Program-made: the position numbers and the translations under genes | Notes under the pieces: model-generated | Told to the model about the DNA's origin: nothing | The model's database searches: none | What the model saw: the letters and a program-made list of their open reading frames with translations, nothing else | Assembly: GCF_026126425.1 (NCBI RefSeq) | Contig: NZ_JAFMPW010000001.1 | Span: forward strand, 248,001-312,000 | Direction: 5' to 3' | Source: Muriicola sp. Z0-33 | Lineage (GTDB): Bacteria > Bacteroidota > Bacteroidia > Flavobacteriales > Flavobacteriaceae | DNA: 64,000 nucleotides | Shown: positions 42,255 to 51,690 of the stretch, piece by piece | Position numbering within the stretch: position 1 is the stretch's first letter | Layout of the letters: each line of letters begins with the position of its first letter

Positions 42255-44045
42255 TTACAGTTGTTTGTCCATATATGAAATTACTTCACTTGCCTTATCA
42301 TAGTCTTGTTGCATTTGCACATCAGAAAACGGACTATATCTTGCCATCTCACAATTCTTAAGAAGGCCTATAAAGCCTTCAGAAGTAGGGGTATCTACTG
42401 TCTTTTGGGACAACAATGCGGCAATTTTGTCTTTGCTGAATTCTGAGGTTTCAATTTTTAATTTGGCTTTCAGATAATTGTGCAAAGCCTTTTCAAGGGC
42501 AATATAGAAGGCCTCTTTGTTGCCCAGTTCTTTTCTTGCCTTAAATAAATACTTTTTGGCCAGTTTGTTGGCCCTTCTCAATTTGTTCCCCGCAACGTCA
42601 CTCGCGATAGCTTTTCGTCTTTTTCCAAATACAATAGCCAAAGGAATCAGGCATAGCGGTAATGAGAGCCATAGATAGAACCTTTTAGATCCAAAGAAGT
42701 AATTGGTACCTATAGCAGTAAGATTAGGTTTTAGCTTTATAAAGTTAAACTGGTTTCCCGAGCTGATAACGGCCTGTTTGTTGCCCGGAACTGCACTGAC
42801 CACCGTGCTGCTTATATCCGTAGGTCCGTCCAGCACATTAATCATTATTTCATCTGAGCTAATTGATCGGTATTTGCCTAAATCCGGATTAAAATAGCTA
42901 AATTTAATACTGGGCATTGGATATTTTCCTTTATAAGAAGGTACTATAGTATAGTTGTTGCTTACCTCACCTTGCATACCAGAGAGGGTTGTCTTTACAT
43001 TTTCATCAAACTCTGGTTCATATACCTCCAAAGCACTGGGAAAATTTGGTTCGGGCAGTTGGAATAATTTTAAATTTCCTTTCCCGGAAACTTTAACCAT
43101 GGCCTGGAGAGATTCCGAAGCTTTTAAATCTTCTTTAGAGGTAGTAACCACAAACTCAAAATTCCCGACCGCCCCGCTAAAATTTTCAGGTCTGCCTTCT
43201 TCTGGAAGCGCTTTTACATTTATGGTTCTCCTTCCGGCAGAAACAGTTTTATTGGTTTGCGTATATATACGACCGCCAAAGAAATCACGCCTGTTGGTAG
43301 GAACGTCTAATGTAACATCAAGAGATAGGGGTTCAATTTCTAATTTTCCACTTTTTTGTGGGTAAAGGACCACTCTTTTTAGGATTACGTAGCGATAAGA
43401 CTGTCCCTGATAACTCCCATTTTGTATGTTGTATTTACTAAAAGGCATATCCTGACTCCAAAAATTGTTGTATTTGGGATTGTCCAGAGGCCTGAAGTTC
43501 GAAACATTAATTCTTGGGCTTACATACAATTTATAAACCACACTGATTGCCTCGTTCAGATAAGGCCTGGACTTAGACACTTCAGCAACAAGGTGCAAAT
43601 TTTCATCCGCAATGTCGTCTACCGTCATTTGGTCACTGGGCTTGTCAACTGCTGCGGTAACTTCAATCTTTTTGGGAAGAGATTTATAGGTTTCACCATC
43701 AATTACAATGGTTGCCTGCTTAATTTTAAATTGGCCTCTAGCTGTTGGCGCTAAAGTATAGGAATAGGTTTTAGAATAGCTTCTCACTCCATTTAGCCAG
43801 GAAGAACTGATAGATTGTGAAGGTCCCATCAACACTTTAAATCCTTCAAAATCCGGGGGGTTAAAATTATCGCCATCTTTATTCATTACAAAATCAACAC
43901 GCAAACGTTCATTGATGCCTAGCTTACTTTTACTTAGTTGCATCTCGAAAGTTATGGCATCCTTCTTATCCTGCGCCTCTAATGCAGGTGCTATGCACGT
44001 TAAGAACACTATAGTGGTCAGATATGTGAATAAGCTTTTTATCAC
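42255..44045 (-). CDS. batD: BatD: oxygen-tolerance family protein
   Basis: 596 residues of the BatD family. The signal peptide ends near ALEAQ (residue 24). Three Ig-like domains follow, with marks such as FEGFKVLMGPSQSISSSW and YSYTLAPTARGQFKIKQ. One membrane helix lies near 455-475 (FYLWLSLPLCLIPLAI), and the cytoplasmic C-terminus has a conserved YLFKARKELGNKEAFY region. It overlaps the end of batC by four bases. It probably serves as the periplasmic scaffold for the von Willebrand subunits BatA and BatB. Confidence 0.9.
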   Translation of the reverse strand: MIKSLFTYLTTIVFLTCIAPALEAQDKKDAITFEMQLSKSKLGINERLRVDFVMNKDGDNFNPPDFEGFKVLMGPSQSISSSWLNGVRSYSKTYSYTLAPTARGQFKIKQATIVIDGETYKSLPKKIEVTAAVDKPSDQMTVDDIADENLHLVAEVSKSRPYLNEAISVVYKLYVSPRINVSNFRPLDNPKYNNFWSQDMPFSKYNIQNGSYQGQSYRYVILKRVVLYPQKSGKLEIEPLSLDVTLDVPTNRRDFFGGRIYTQTNKTVSAGRRTINVKALPEEGRPENFSGAVGNFEFVVTTSKEDLKASESLQAMVKVSGKGNLKLFQLPEPNFPSALEVYEPEFDENVKTTLSGMQGEVSNNYTIVPSYKGKYPMPSIKFSYFNPDLGKYRSISSDEIMINVLDGPTDISSTVVSAVPGNKQAVISSGNQFNFIKLKPNLTAIGTNYFFGSKRFYLWLSLPLCLIPLAIVFGKRRKAIASDVAGNKLRRANKLAKKYLFKARKELGNKEAFYIALEKALHNYLKAKLKIETSEFSKDKIAALLSQKTVDTPTSEGFIGLLKNCEMARYSPFSDVQMQQDYDKASEVISYMDKQL

Positions 44046-44893
44046 CAGTCTTTCTCGTTTTTAATTTTAGCTCCCTTTACTTTTTTAGCGTCAATTTTTT
44101 CCTGAACTTTTTTCTCTTCATTCTGCATGGCCTCTAACAAGTTTTTTATTTGTTGCTCGGACAATTGATTGGGTCTAGGTTGTTTCTTATTTTCTTGTTG
44201 ATCCCCTTGTTCCGGCTGCTGCTCCTTCTCCTTTTTCTCATCTCCTTCTCCCTCTTTATTTTCTTCTTTATCCTGATCGCCGTCAGACCCCTTGTCTTTA
44301 TTCTCATCCTCCTTCTGATCCCCTTCTTTATCCTCCTTATTATCTCCCTCGTTCTGCTCTTGATCTTTATCCTTCTGATCTTGCTGATCCTGATCGTCTT
44401 TGTTATCGTCGTTCTTTTGTTCGTCTTGTTGTTTTTTCAGCATTTCCTTAGCCAAAGCGAGATTGTATCTTGTTTCTTCGTCTTTTGGATTGTTGCGTAA
44501 GGCCTCTTTGTAGGCTTCAACGGCTTTATCATATTCTTTCTTCTTCATGAATACATTTCCCATATTGTGAAACGCCTTGTGCTTTTGAGGTTTTTCCGAA
44601 GCCAGCTCTCCAGCTTCTTTGAAACGGCCGAATGCTTCGCCATAACTCTCTTTGCCGTAGTAAGCTGTGCCAAGGTTATAAGGAGCTGCAATATTCTCTT
44701 TGCTTTTGGAAATGGCTTTTCGGTAATCTACTTCAGCAGTAACAAATTCGTTTTCGGAAAGTTGCTGGTTAGCTTCGTAAGTCAGGTTTTTGGAAGCTTT
44801 CAAAGCCTTTAAATCTGCCTTGGAATCAGTTGCTTCCTGAGCATTTACAATACAATCCACCAACAAAAATAATATCAATATCCTGTTACTCAT
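44042..44893 (-). CDS. batC: BatC: TPR protein with charged low-complexity tail
   Basis: 283 residues. The signal peptide lies at 1-18 (MSNRILILFLLVDCIVNAQ), then TPRs at about 35-150 (ASYN-type: YNLGTAYYGKESYGEAFGR, NMGNVFMKKKEYDKAVEAY). From about 153 to 245 the sequence is almost purely Asp, Glu, Lys, Gln and Asn with short DQQDQ / DKDQEQ / EGDQKED units. A helical end follows (PNQLSEQQIKNLLEAMQ). It overlaps batB and batD by four bases each. It is the tetratricopeptide partner in the Bat set; the charged tail may be an elongated linker. Confidence 0.9.
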   Translation of the reverse strand: MSNRILILFLLVDCIVNAQEATDSKADLKALKASKNLTYEANQQLSENEFVTAEVDYRKAISKSKENIAAPYNLGTAYYGKESYGEAFGRFKEAGELASEKPQKHKAFHNMGNVFMKKKEYDKAVEAYKEALRNNPKDEETRYNLALAKEMLKKQQDEQKNDDNKDDQDQQDQKDKDQEQNEGDNKEDKEGDQKEDENKDKGSDGDQDKEENKEGEGDEKKEKEQQPEQGDQQENKKQPRPNQLSEQQIKNLLEAMQNEEKKVQEKIDAKKVKGAKIKNEKDW

Positions 44894-45939
44894 TCGTCAA
44901 TATTTTTTTCGTTAAACAAATTCAATCGCTTAAGCCACCTTGTTTTTCTTTCCAAAAGAAAAACATCTAAGAATAAGAAGAGCAGTGCGGCACCAAGAAA
45001 CCATTGAAACTGATCCTTATACTCCGCAAACTGTTTGGCCTCAAACTCTTTTTTATCCATTTGATTCAGTTCTTCTTTAATGAATTCTACCGCTTCATCA
45101 GTATTTGAGCCATTAATATATTCTCCATCACCATTATCTGCAATTTCTTCCAGGACATCCTCATTAAGTTTGGTAATTACTACCTCCCCCTGGGCATCTT
45201 TTTTTAATCGTTCAACCACCCCATTGCGTTTTATTGGTATAGGACCGCCCTTAGAACTTCCTACTCCAAGGGTAAAGATTTTAATCCCCTCTTCAACCGC
45301 TAGTTCAACAGCGTCTATAGTAGATCCTTCAGAATGGTCTTCTCCGTCAGAAACAATAAAAAGCACTCTATTGGTTTGATCTTCATCATCATAGTATGTT
45401 GAAGCTAGTTTTATGGCCTCATTAATGGCTGTTCCCTGTGATGAGAGCATATTTGTATTCATACTTTGGAGAAACATTTTGGCAGCTCCATAGTCTGTGG
45501 TTATTGGCAATTGCGGAAAAGCTTGTCCGGCATAGGCAATAATACCTATCCTGTCGCTTGCCAGTTGGTTGATGATTTCCGATACCAGTCTTTTGGCCTT
45601 TTCCAACCTGTTGGGAGCAATATCTTCTGCTAACATGCTCTTTGAAACATCGACGGCAAAAACAATATCCACACCTTCTCGTTTTACAGTTTCAAGTTTG
45701 GTGCCAATTTTTGGATTTACTAAACCTACTATGAGCAGCGATAGGCCTACAAGCACAAAAATTAATTTTAATGAAGACTTAAAATTGGATTTGGACGGCG
45801 TGAGTCTTTTCAATAACTGAGTATCTGCAAATCTTCTTTGCATTCTTTTTTTCCAAAATTCAACCAGGACAAAAAGCACTACCATTGCCGGAAGCAGCAA
45901 CAACAGATAGAAATATGTTTTTTCGTCGAATTGAATCAT
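44890..45939 (-). CDS. batB: BatB: von Willebrand A membrane protein
   Basis: 349 residues. Membrane helices lie at about 8-26 and 57-74 and again near 310-330 (WFLGAALLFLFLDVFLL). The vWA domain holds the metal-ion site DVSKSMLAEDIAPNRLEKAK (about 95-114: DxSxS) with Thr and Asp further on (QGTAINEAI, FIVSDGEDHSEG). It is paired with BatA; together they form the core vWA complex of the Bat operon. It overlaps batC by four bases and starts about 50 bases after batA. Confidence 0.93.
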   Translation of the reverse strand: MIQFDEKTYFYLLLLLPAMVVLFVLVEFWKKRMQRRFADTQLLKRLTPSKSNFKSSLKLIFVLVGLSLLIVGLVNPKIGTKLETVKREGVDIVFAVDVSKSMLAEDIAPNRLEKAKRLVSEIINQLASDRIGIIAYAGQAFPQLPITTDYGAAKMFLQSMNTNMLSSQGTAINEAIKLASTYYDDEDQTNRVLFIVSDGEDHSEGSTIDAVELAVEEGIKIFTLGVGSSKGGPIPIKRNGVVERLKKDAQGEVVITKLNEDVLEEIADNGDGEYINGSNTDEAVEFIKEELNQMDKKEFEAKQFAEYKDQFQWFLGAALLFLFLDVFLLERKTRWLKRLNLFNEKNIDE

Positions 45940-45988
45940 TTCAATTTAATTAATGCGTTTTCTTATTAGTCAGTTCCCCAATCTTACT

Positions 45989-46987
45989 TTAAATAAAACT
46001 TCGGAACAAGGTATTTCTGCATACCCATTCCAGTAATAACAGAACCCCCGCTATAAGGACCCAGGGCCTGAATTTTTCTTCGTATTTGTAATATTTAAAT
46101 TCTTCTATTTCGGTTTTTTCCAGTTTGTTTATTTCTTCATAAATGGCTTCAAGCTTTTCATTATCCGTTGCCCTGAAATACTTTCCACCTGTTGCTTCCG
46201 CAATATCTTTTAGTAATGCCTCATCTAATTCTACCGGCCTCATTCCGTATCGAAATGATCCATCCGCATTATAAGCAATCGGCGATAATGCATTCCCATT
46301 AGTTCCAAGACCAATGGTATAGGTCTTGATATCAAATTCCACCGCCAGATCCGCTGCGGTCTGGGGCTCTATAAACCCTGAATTATTTACACCGTCTGTA
46401 AGCAGAATAATAACTTTACTAATTGCTTTACTCTCTTTTAGTCTATTGACTGAAGTTGCCAGGCCCATTCCAATAGCGGTTCCGTCATCGAGTTGACCAT
46501 AGGTAATTTCCCTCAGGGCATTTAAGACAATAGACTTGTCGCTGGTGATGGGTGTCTTAGTGTAACTTTCCCCAGCATAAGCCACCAGGCCGATCCTGTC
46601 ATTGGGTCTTTGTTGAATAAAATCAGCAGCCACTTCTTTCAGGGCAGCCAGCCGATTTGGTTTTAAATCCCGGGCTAACATACTGGATGAAACGTCTATT
46701 GCCATAACAATATCAATTCCCTTTGTAGTTTTGGTGCGGGTAGAAATATCTTCTGTTTGAGGGCGTGCCATGGCAACAATTATTGCAGTTAATGCCAACA
46801 GTCTCATAGCAAAAAGCAGCGGTTTTAATTTTGGCAATATTTGCTTAGTAGTAAATCCTGTGATATTCGAAATTTTTAAGGAAGCTGTTTCTTGCTTACG
46901 TTTAAATAAATACCATAGCAAAGCCAGAGGAAGCAGCAATAGCAACCAAAAGAATTGTGGATTTGCAAATTCGATATTCTCTAACAT
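45989..46987 (-). CDS. batA: BatA: von Willebrand A membrane protein
   Basis: 332 residues. Helices lie at about 10-26 (FFWLLLLLPLALLWYLF), 55-75 and 307-327. The vWA domain has the metal site VMAIDVSSSMLARDLKPNR (about 93-111), AIGMGLATSVN and IILLTDGVNNSGF. It is the first vWA subunit of the Bat operon and stands directly next to a BatD-like gene upstream (one base between the genes). The N-terminal aromatic-rich helix is typical. Confidence 0.93.
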   Translation of the reverse strand: MLENIEFANPQFFWLLLLLPLALLWYLFKRKQETASLKISNITGFTTKQILPKLKPLLFAMRLLALTAIIVAMARPQTEDISTRTKTTKGIDIVMAIDVSSSMLARDLKPNRLAALKEVAADFIQQRPNDRIGLVAYAGESYTKTPITSDKSIVLNALREITYGQLDDGTAIGMGLATSVNRLKESKAISKVIILLTDGVNNSGFIEPQTAADLAVEFDIKTYTIGLGTNGNALSPIAYNADGSFRYGMRPVELDEALLKDIAEATGGKYFRATDNEKLEAIYEEINKLEKTEIEEFKYYKYEEKFRPWVLIAGVLLLLEWVCRNTLFRSFI

Positions 46988-48649
46988 TTACACCTGTGTT
47001 TTTACATCGACCGATTTTAATATGCGGTCAACTATTTCTTCCGCATAATTATCTCCATCTGGCCAGGTTAGGATAATTTGCTGTTGAAATCCGTTTCCAC
47101 CAAATAAGAGGATGGTATATTGTCCTTTTACCAACTCCTCGGAATCCGGGATCGCAAACTTCCCATTTCCGTAAACTTTAATCCCGGTTACCCCCGTAAG
47201 GGTGGTAAATTCTTCTTGTTTGGTAATTATATTTTTAGCACCGCTTTTTTCAAAATTCTGCAAAAGCAATTCTATGGCTTGTGCAAAATCTGGCTCTGTT
47301 TGTTCGGCTAATAGCGTAGAACTGGTACCTATATTAAACAGTCCCTTTTCGTTACTATACTTAAATGTGTGCAGCTCCTTAATCTTAGAAGAGACGTCTG
47401 GGGGTAATTTAGCTTTATGCCTTACCAGCACTGCAGGTGTCTCCAGGTTTATGGGAGGATAACCATATGAACTACTTACCCATTCTTGCTCTAATAATGA
47501 TTTATTTGGATGTCCAAGAATGGAATCTTTTACATAGTTAAAACCGTAATAAGATGTTGCCAAAGCCCCGGCAAAAACAATCAGAGCCAATATACTGGCA
47601 GCAGCTATATAGATTTTTTTTCTTCGGTTTTTACGTGCAAGTTCGTCCTGGTATTCCTTTTGTTCCAGCAATTCTTCTTCTGTCGGTTCAGGAAGCGCCT
47701 CTTTGGTCTTAATTACTATATTCTCTACAGCCACTCTGTCCTTTTCTGCAACTGATGTGGCCGGTTTAGACCTTGCAAACTTCACTAAATCTGCAGTTTG
47801 AAGTATTTTTTTAAACTGTGTTATGGTGGCCTCATCAAGCCGTAATTCTCCAGCATCTTTCATCAGTTCAAGCTTCTCTATTAGCTGATTTGTGGTGCTT
47901 TCCATGGCCGAAACATGTGCATCTTCTTCCAGATACGACCTTACTATTGCGGTAAGTTCAGAATAGTACTTTTTGTATTCATCCTGGATGAGGTATTTGG
48001 AGTTTTCCAGGCGTTTTAATTCCAGTAGAGCCCTGTCATAGGGTGGTAATAGGGCTTCCTTTTCTTCTTCAGTCATCGGTTTTTTACGAAGAAAAAACCA
48101 ATAGACCAACCCCCCTAACAAAAGGAGTGCAAGAAAAACCCATAGGAGTCGCATCCATAATTCTGCATTGTTTTTATCCACACTAATTAGCGGCTTAATA
48201 TCGAACATTTTCTGGGTCAGGGTGTCTACCGGTACTGTGGCAACATTTACAAACATGGAGTCCGTAAAATACCCTTTGCCATTAATTTCTATACGTTGTG
48301 CGGGTAATTTATAAGCACCAGAATCAAATTGGGTCAGGGCATATATTTTTTCAAGGGTAAACCTGTCCCTCTTGCGCGTAGTATCTGTTTTAAAAGCTTC
48401 GACAGTCTCCAGCGGAGAAAAAGTCTGACCTTCGGGAAAAATTACCTGGGCGGTTGAATCTGCTTCTACGGTAACCTTAAACTTTATTTGTTCACCAATC
48501 TTAATAAAGGTCGTATCGACCGCTGAGCTGACGGTAGGATTTTTTTGAGCTGACAGATGTAAAGTAGCTAAGCTAAAAAGGCATAAAAAAACAGTTCGTG
48601 AAAAATCACGAATCTGAAAATTTTTATTTTTCGCTTTAAAACTTACCAT
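46988..48649 (-). CDS. Membrane protein of the moxR-bat operon (BatD-like ectodomain)
   Basis: 553 residues. The signal peptide ends near LHLSAQ (35). The N-terminal Ig-like domain (about 36-145, IKFKVTVEADSTAQVIFPEG) recalls BatD. A membrane helix is at about 167-187 (WVFLALLLLGGLVYWFFL), then a DUF4381-like cytoplasmic helix bundle (about 190-325, LLPPYDRALLELKRLE, YYSELTAIVRSYLEE). A second helix lies at 345-370 (IYIAAASILALIVFAGALAT), then a C-terminal mixed domain. Flavobacterial bat operons regularly carry such a gene between DUF58 and batA. The assignment by position is sure; the function is unknown. Confidence 0.75.
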   Translation of the reverse strand: MVSFKAKNKNFQIRDFSRTVFLCLFSLATLHLSAQKNPTVSSAVDTTFIKIGEQIKFKVTVEADSTAQVIFPEGQTFSPLETVEAFKTDTTRKRDRFTLEKIYALTQFDSGAYKLPAQRIEINGKGYFTDSMFVNVATVPVDTLTQKMFDIKPLISVDKNNAELWMRLLWVFLALLLLGGLVYWFFLRKKPMTEEEKEALLPPYDRALLELKRLENSKYLIQDEYKKYYSELTAIVRSYLEEDAHVSAMESTTNQLIEKLELMKDAGELRLDEATITQFKKILQTADLVKFARSKPATSVAEKDRVAVENIVIKTKEALPEPTEEELLEQKEYQDELARKNRRKKIYIAAASILALIVFAGALATSYYGFNYVKDSILGHPNKSLLEQEWVSSSYGYPPINLETPAVLVRHKAKLPPDVSSKIKELHTFKYSNEKGLFNIGTSSTLLAEQTEPDFAQAIELLLQNFEKSGAKNIITKQEEFTTLTGVTGIKVYGNGKFAIPDSEELVKGQYTILLFGGNGFQQQIILTWPDGDNYAEEIVDRILKSVDVKTQV

Positions 48650-48654
48650 TTTAG

Positions 48655-49521
48655 CTATCCTCTTCTTTTAAAATAACCCAGAAGCTTTTTTACATAACTT
48701 TCATCTACCCTGCAGCTGAGTGTACCACAACCAGATTTTTTGAAGGTCTCCTCAAAATAGGTTACATGTTCTCTGTGGGAGGCTCCATACGACATTCTGA
48801 CTTTTTTAGATTGCGTATTCACCAACCGGATAGCACCGGTTTCTGCATCTTGCATCTGAACCATTCCCAGGTTGGGCATGCTTTCTTCCCGGTGGTCAAA
48901 TACCCTAATTCCTGTTACATCGTGTTTATTACCAGTGATCTTCAAATTCTGTTCATAACCTTCGGTAATAAAATCTGAAAGCACAAATACGATGGCTTTC
49001 TTTTTCATGACGTTCGAAAGGTATTTCAATGCGCCGGCAAGATCTGTCTTTTTGCTATTTGGTTTAAATTCTATCAATTCTCTTATGATCCTCAGAACAT
49101 GGCTTTTCCCTTTCTTGGGAGGAATAAAGAGTTCCACCTCATCTGTAAAAAGGATCAGGCCTACTTTATCATTGTTCTGCATTGCAGAAAAAGCTAAAGT
49201 TGCCGAGATTTCCGTAATAATTCCTTTTTTAAACTGGTTAACTGTTCCAAAGAGTTCGGAGGCACTTATATCTACCAACAGCATCATGGTAAGTTCTCTT
49301 TCCTCTTCAAAAACTTTTACATAGGGCTCATTATAGCGGGCCGTTACATTCCAATCTATCGTACGAACCTCGTCTCCGAACTGGTACTGTCTGACTTCAC
49401 TAAAGGTCATTCCTCTTCCCTTAAAAGTAGAGTGATATTCCCCACCAAAAATATGGTCGGAAAGACGGCGTGTCTTTATCTCTATCTTGCGAACCTTCTT
49501 AAGTAACTCTTTAGTATCCAT
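48655..49521 (-). CDS. DUF58 domain protein of the bat operon
   Basis: 288 residues, cytoplasmic. The DUF58 motif is seen as EVRQYQFGDEVRTIDWNVTAR (about 41-61). A vWA-like fold follows (MLLVDISASELFG, then GLILFTDEVELFI). Proteins of this family sit behind MoxR ATPases and are thought to be handed to, or modified by, them. The gene lies 108 bases after moxR and five bases before the next gene, so it is part of one leftward transcript. Confidence 0.92.
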   Translation of the reverse strand: MDTKELLKKVRKIEIKTRRLSDHIFGGEYHSTFKGRGMTFSEVRQYQFGDEVRTIDWNVTARYNEPYVKVFEEERELTMMLLVDISASELFGTVNQFKKGIITEISATLAFSAMQNNDKVGLILFTDEVELFIPPKKGKSHVLRIIRELIEFKPNSKKTDLAGALKYLSNVMKKKAIVFVLSDFITEGYEQNLKITGNKHDVTGIRVFDHREESMPNLGMVQMQDAETGAIRLVNTQSKKVRMSYGASHREHVTYFEETFKKSGCGTLSCRVDESYVKKLLGYFKRRG

Positions 49522-49629
49522 CGTTTCAGTAATCTGTCCCGATATTATCGGAATAAGTGAACAGTAGTTAGTGATTTAATATTGAACAGAAGCGCATTGC
49601 GTTTTTGCCGTTACTAACTGCCGACTGGC

Positions 49630-50631
49630 CTACGGTACTTCAATTTCGTTTACGATTCGGTTGATAATTTCTTCGGAAGTAACATTTTCGGCTTCGGCCT
49701 CATATGTTATACCCACTCTGTGTCGGAGCACGTCGTGGACAACAGCTCTAACATCCTCAGGAACCACATAGCCTCTTCGTTTTATAAAAGCATAACATTT
49801 AGCAGCATTGGCAAGATTAATACTTCCCCTTGGTGATGCCCCAAAACTTATTAGTGGTTTAAGTACGCCAAGCTCATATTTTTCGGGATAGCGGGTAGCG
49901 AATACAAGATCCAGGATATATTTTTCAATTTTTTCATCCATATATACATCCCTGACCGCTTTTTGAGCAGCTAATATCTGCTTTAGAGTTATTACTGGTT
50001 TAACAGCTTCATGGGCGCCCTTTAGATTTTGACGGATGATCAATTGTTCCTCATTCATTTTAGGATAGTCGATCACTGTTTTAAGCATAAACCTATCTAC
50101 CTGGGCTTCGGGTAAAGGATATGTTCCTTCTTGTTCGACAGGATTTTGCGTGGCCATCACCAGAAATGGCTGATCCAGTGGAAAAGTTTCATCACCTATT
50201 GTTACTTGCCGTTCCTGCATAGCTTCTAACAAGGCCGATTGTACTTTGGCAGGAGCACGGTTAATTTCATCTGCTAAAACAAAATTTGCAAAAATGGGAC
50301 CCTTCTTGATAGAAAAGTCGTTCTCCTTCATATTGTAGATCATTGTACCGACCACATCGGCAGGTAAAAGGTCTGGAGTAAATTGAATTCTGCTAAAACT
50401 ACCCTTAACTGCACTTGCAAGGGTATTAATGGCCAGAGTTTTGGCCAGTCCGGGGACCCCTTCTAATAAGATATGGCCCTGACCAAGTAAACCAATGAGC
50501 AAACGTTCTAGCATGTGTTTCTGACCTACGATTGCCTTATTCATCTCCAACATCAGTAGGTCTATAAAAGCGCTTTCCTGGGCAATTTTCTCGTTCACTG
50601 CGCTAATATCTACAGTAGCGTTTTCTTCCAT
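49630..50631 (-). CDS. moxR: MoxR-family AAA+ ATPase
   Basis: 333 residues. AAA+ motifs are complete: Walker A HILLEGVPGLAKTLAIN (about 53-69), Walker B FVLADEINRAPAKVQSALL (about 116-134), sensor 1 VMATQNPVEQEGTYPLPEAQ (about 156-175) and the Arg finger region VDRFMLK. It is a chaperone-like ATPase that matures vWA proteins. It heads the leftward operon DUF58 / DUF4381-like / BatA / BatB / BatC / BatD / BatE. The upstream 175 bases must hold the operon promoter. Confidence 0.96.
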   Translation of the reverse strand: MEENATVDISAVNEKIAQESAFIDLLMLEMNKAIVGQKHMLERLLIGLLGQGHILLEGVPGLAKTLAINTLASAVKGSFSRIQFTPDLLPADVVGTMIYNMKENDFSIKKGPIFANFVLADEINRAPAKVQSALLEAMQERQVTIGDETFPLDQPFLVMATQNPVEQEGTYPLPEAQVDRFMLKTVIDYPKMNEEQLIIRQNLKGAHEAVKPVITLKQILAAQKAVRDVYMDEKIEKYILDLVFATRYPEKYELGVLKPLISFGASPRGSINLANAAKCYAFIKRRGYVVPEDVRAVVHDVLRHRVGITYEAEAENVTSEEIINRIVNEIEVP

Positions 50632-50806
50632 AAATGTTTTTTAGTAATTGTGTTTCAATAAGTTGGTATGTTAGTAAGGCGCAAATTGAAAATTTATTTA
50701 TTTAATGGCTGTTAATGATTGGTTAAAAATTGCGCCTGGACCCTAAGTTTTATGAAGGATTTAAGGGATTTATTTTTAATTTCACAAACTTACGCAAAAC
50801 GGAAAT

Positions 50807-51667
50807 ATGTATTCGAAAATAATTGCAGGAACAATGACATGGGGAAGTTGGGGAAAACAACTGTCCAAAATTGAAATGGTTAAGTTGATGAATCATTGTT
50901 TGGAGGCAGGGATCAGCACATTTGACCATGCTGATATATACGGCGGTTATACTAATGAAGCGGATTTTGGAATGGCGTATATGGATAGCCAGATCCCAAG
51001 AGAAAAAATACAGTTAATCAGTAAATGTGGGATTCAATATGTTTGTGAGGCCAGAGATAATAAGGTAAAGCATTATAATTACTCAAAAGATTATATTATC
51101 TGGTCCGTGGAAAACTCCCTGCGCAATTTACAAACGGAGTATTTGGATTTATTTTTGCTCCACAGACCTAGCCCTTTGATGCAAGCAGAGGAAGTTGCCG
51201 TGGCCATAGCGCATTTGAAGTCAAGCGGGAAAATTAAGGAGTTTGGGGTGTCTAACTTTACACCTTCACAGATTGCCATGATAGAGAAAGCCCTTCCGGT
51301 AGAAGCTAACCAGGTAGAATTCTCACTCACCGCAGAGGGTGTTATGTACGATGGTACTTTAGACGATACTATCGCTAAAGGAAGAACGGCTATGGCATGG
51401 AGCCCCTTAGGGGCTTATTTCAGGGAAGATAATGAACGGATCAAGCGTATAAGGGAGCAAATAAAACCATTTGAACAGAAGTACAATGCCGATGCAAGCC
51501 AGTTATTATTGGCCTGGATAATGCATCATCCCAGCAAGATACACCCTGTCGTCGGGACAACAGATCCCGGGAGATTGAAAAAAGCTATGGAAGCGGTTGA
51601 AATCCAGTTGGAATTGGAAGACTGGTTTGCACTCTTAACAGCATCCCAGGGGCATAAGGTACCCTGA
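50807..51667 (+). CDS. Aldo/keto reductase
   Basis: 286 residues. AKR tetrad: Asp-Tyr in FDHADIYGGYTN (about 40-50), Lys in LISKCGIQY (about 71) and His in LFLLHRPSP (about 118). NADPH-binding residues are around WSPLGAYF and HPVVGTTDP. It resembles the YdhF-type oxidoreductases of E. coli. The substrate is unknown. It is followed after 23 bases by an SDR gene and probably shares its transcript; a pair of NADPH-dependent carbonyl reductases suggests detoxification of aldehydes or sugar turnover. Confidence 0.9.
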   Translation: MYSKIIAGTMTWGSWGKQLSKIEMVKLMNHCLEAGISTFDHADIYGGYTNEADFGMAYMDSQIPREKIQLISKCGIQYVCEARDNKVKHYNYSKDYIIWSVENSLRNLQTEYLDLFLLHRPSPLMQAEEVAVAIAHLKSSGKIKEFGVSNFTPSQIAMIEKALPVEANQVEFSLTAEGVMYDGTLDDTIAKGRTAMAWSPLGAYFREDNERIKRIREQIKPFEQKYNADASQLLLAWIMHHPSKIHPVVGTTDPGRLKKAMEAVEIQLELEDWFALLTASQGHKVP

Positions 51668-51690
51668 GAACACCAAGTAATGATATAGAA

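Noticed and set aside
44150-44500. 116-codon plus-strand frame of almost only Leu, Ile, Phe and Val
   Set aside because: It is the opposite-strand shadow of the Lys/Glu/Asp-rich tail of BatC.
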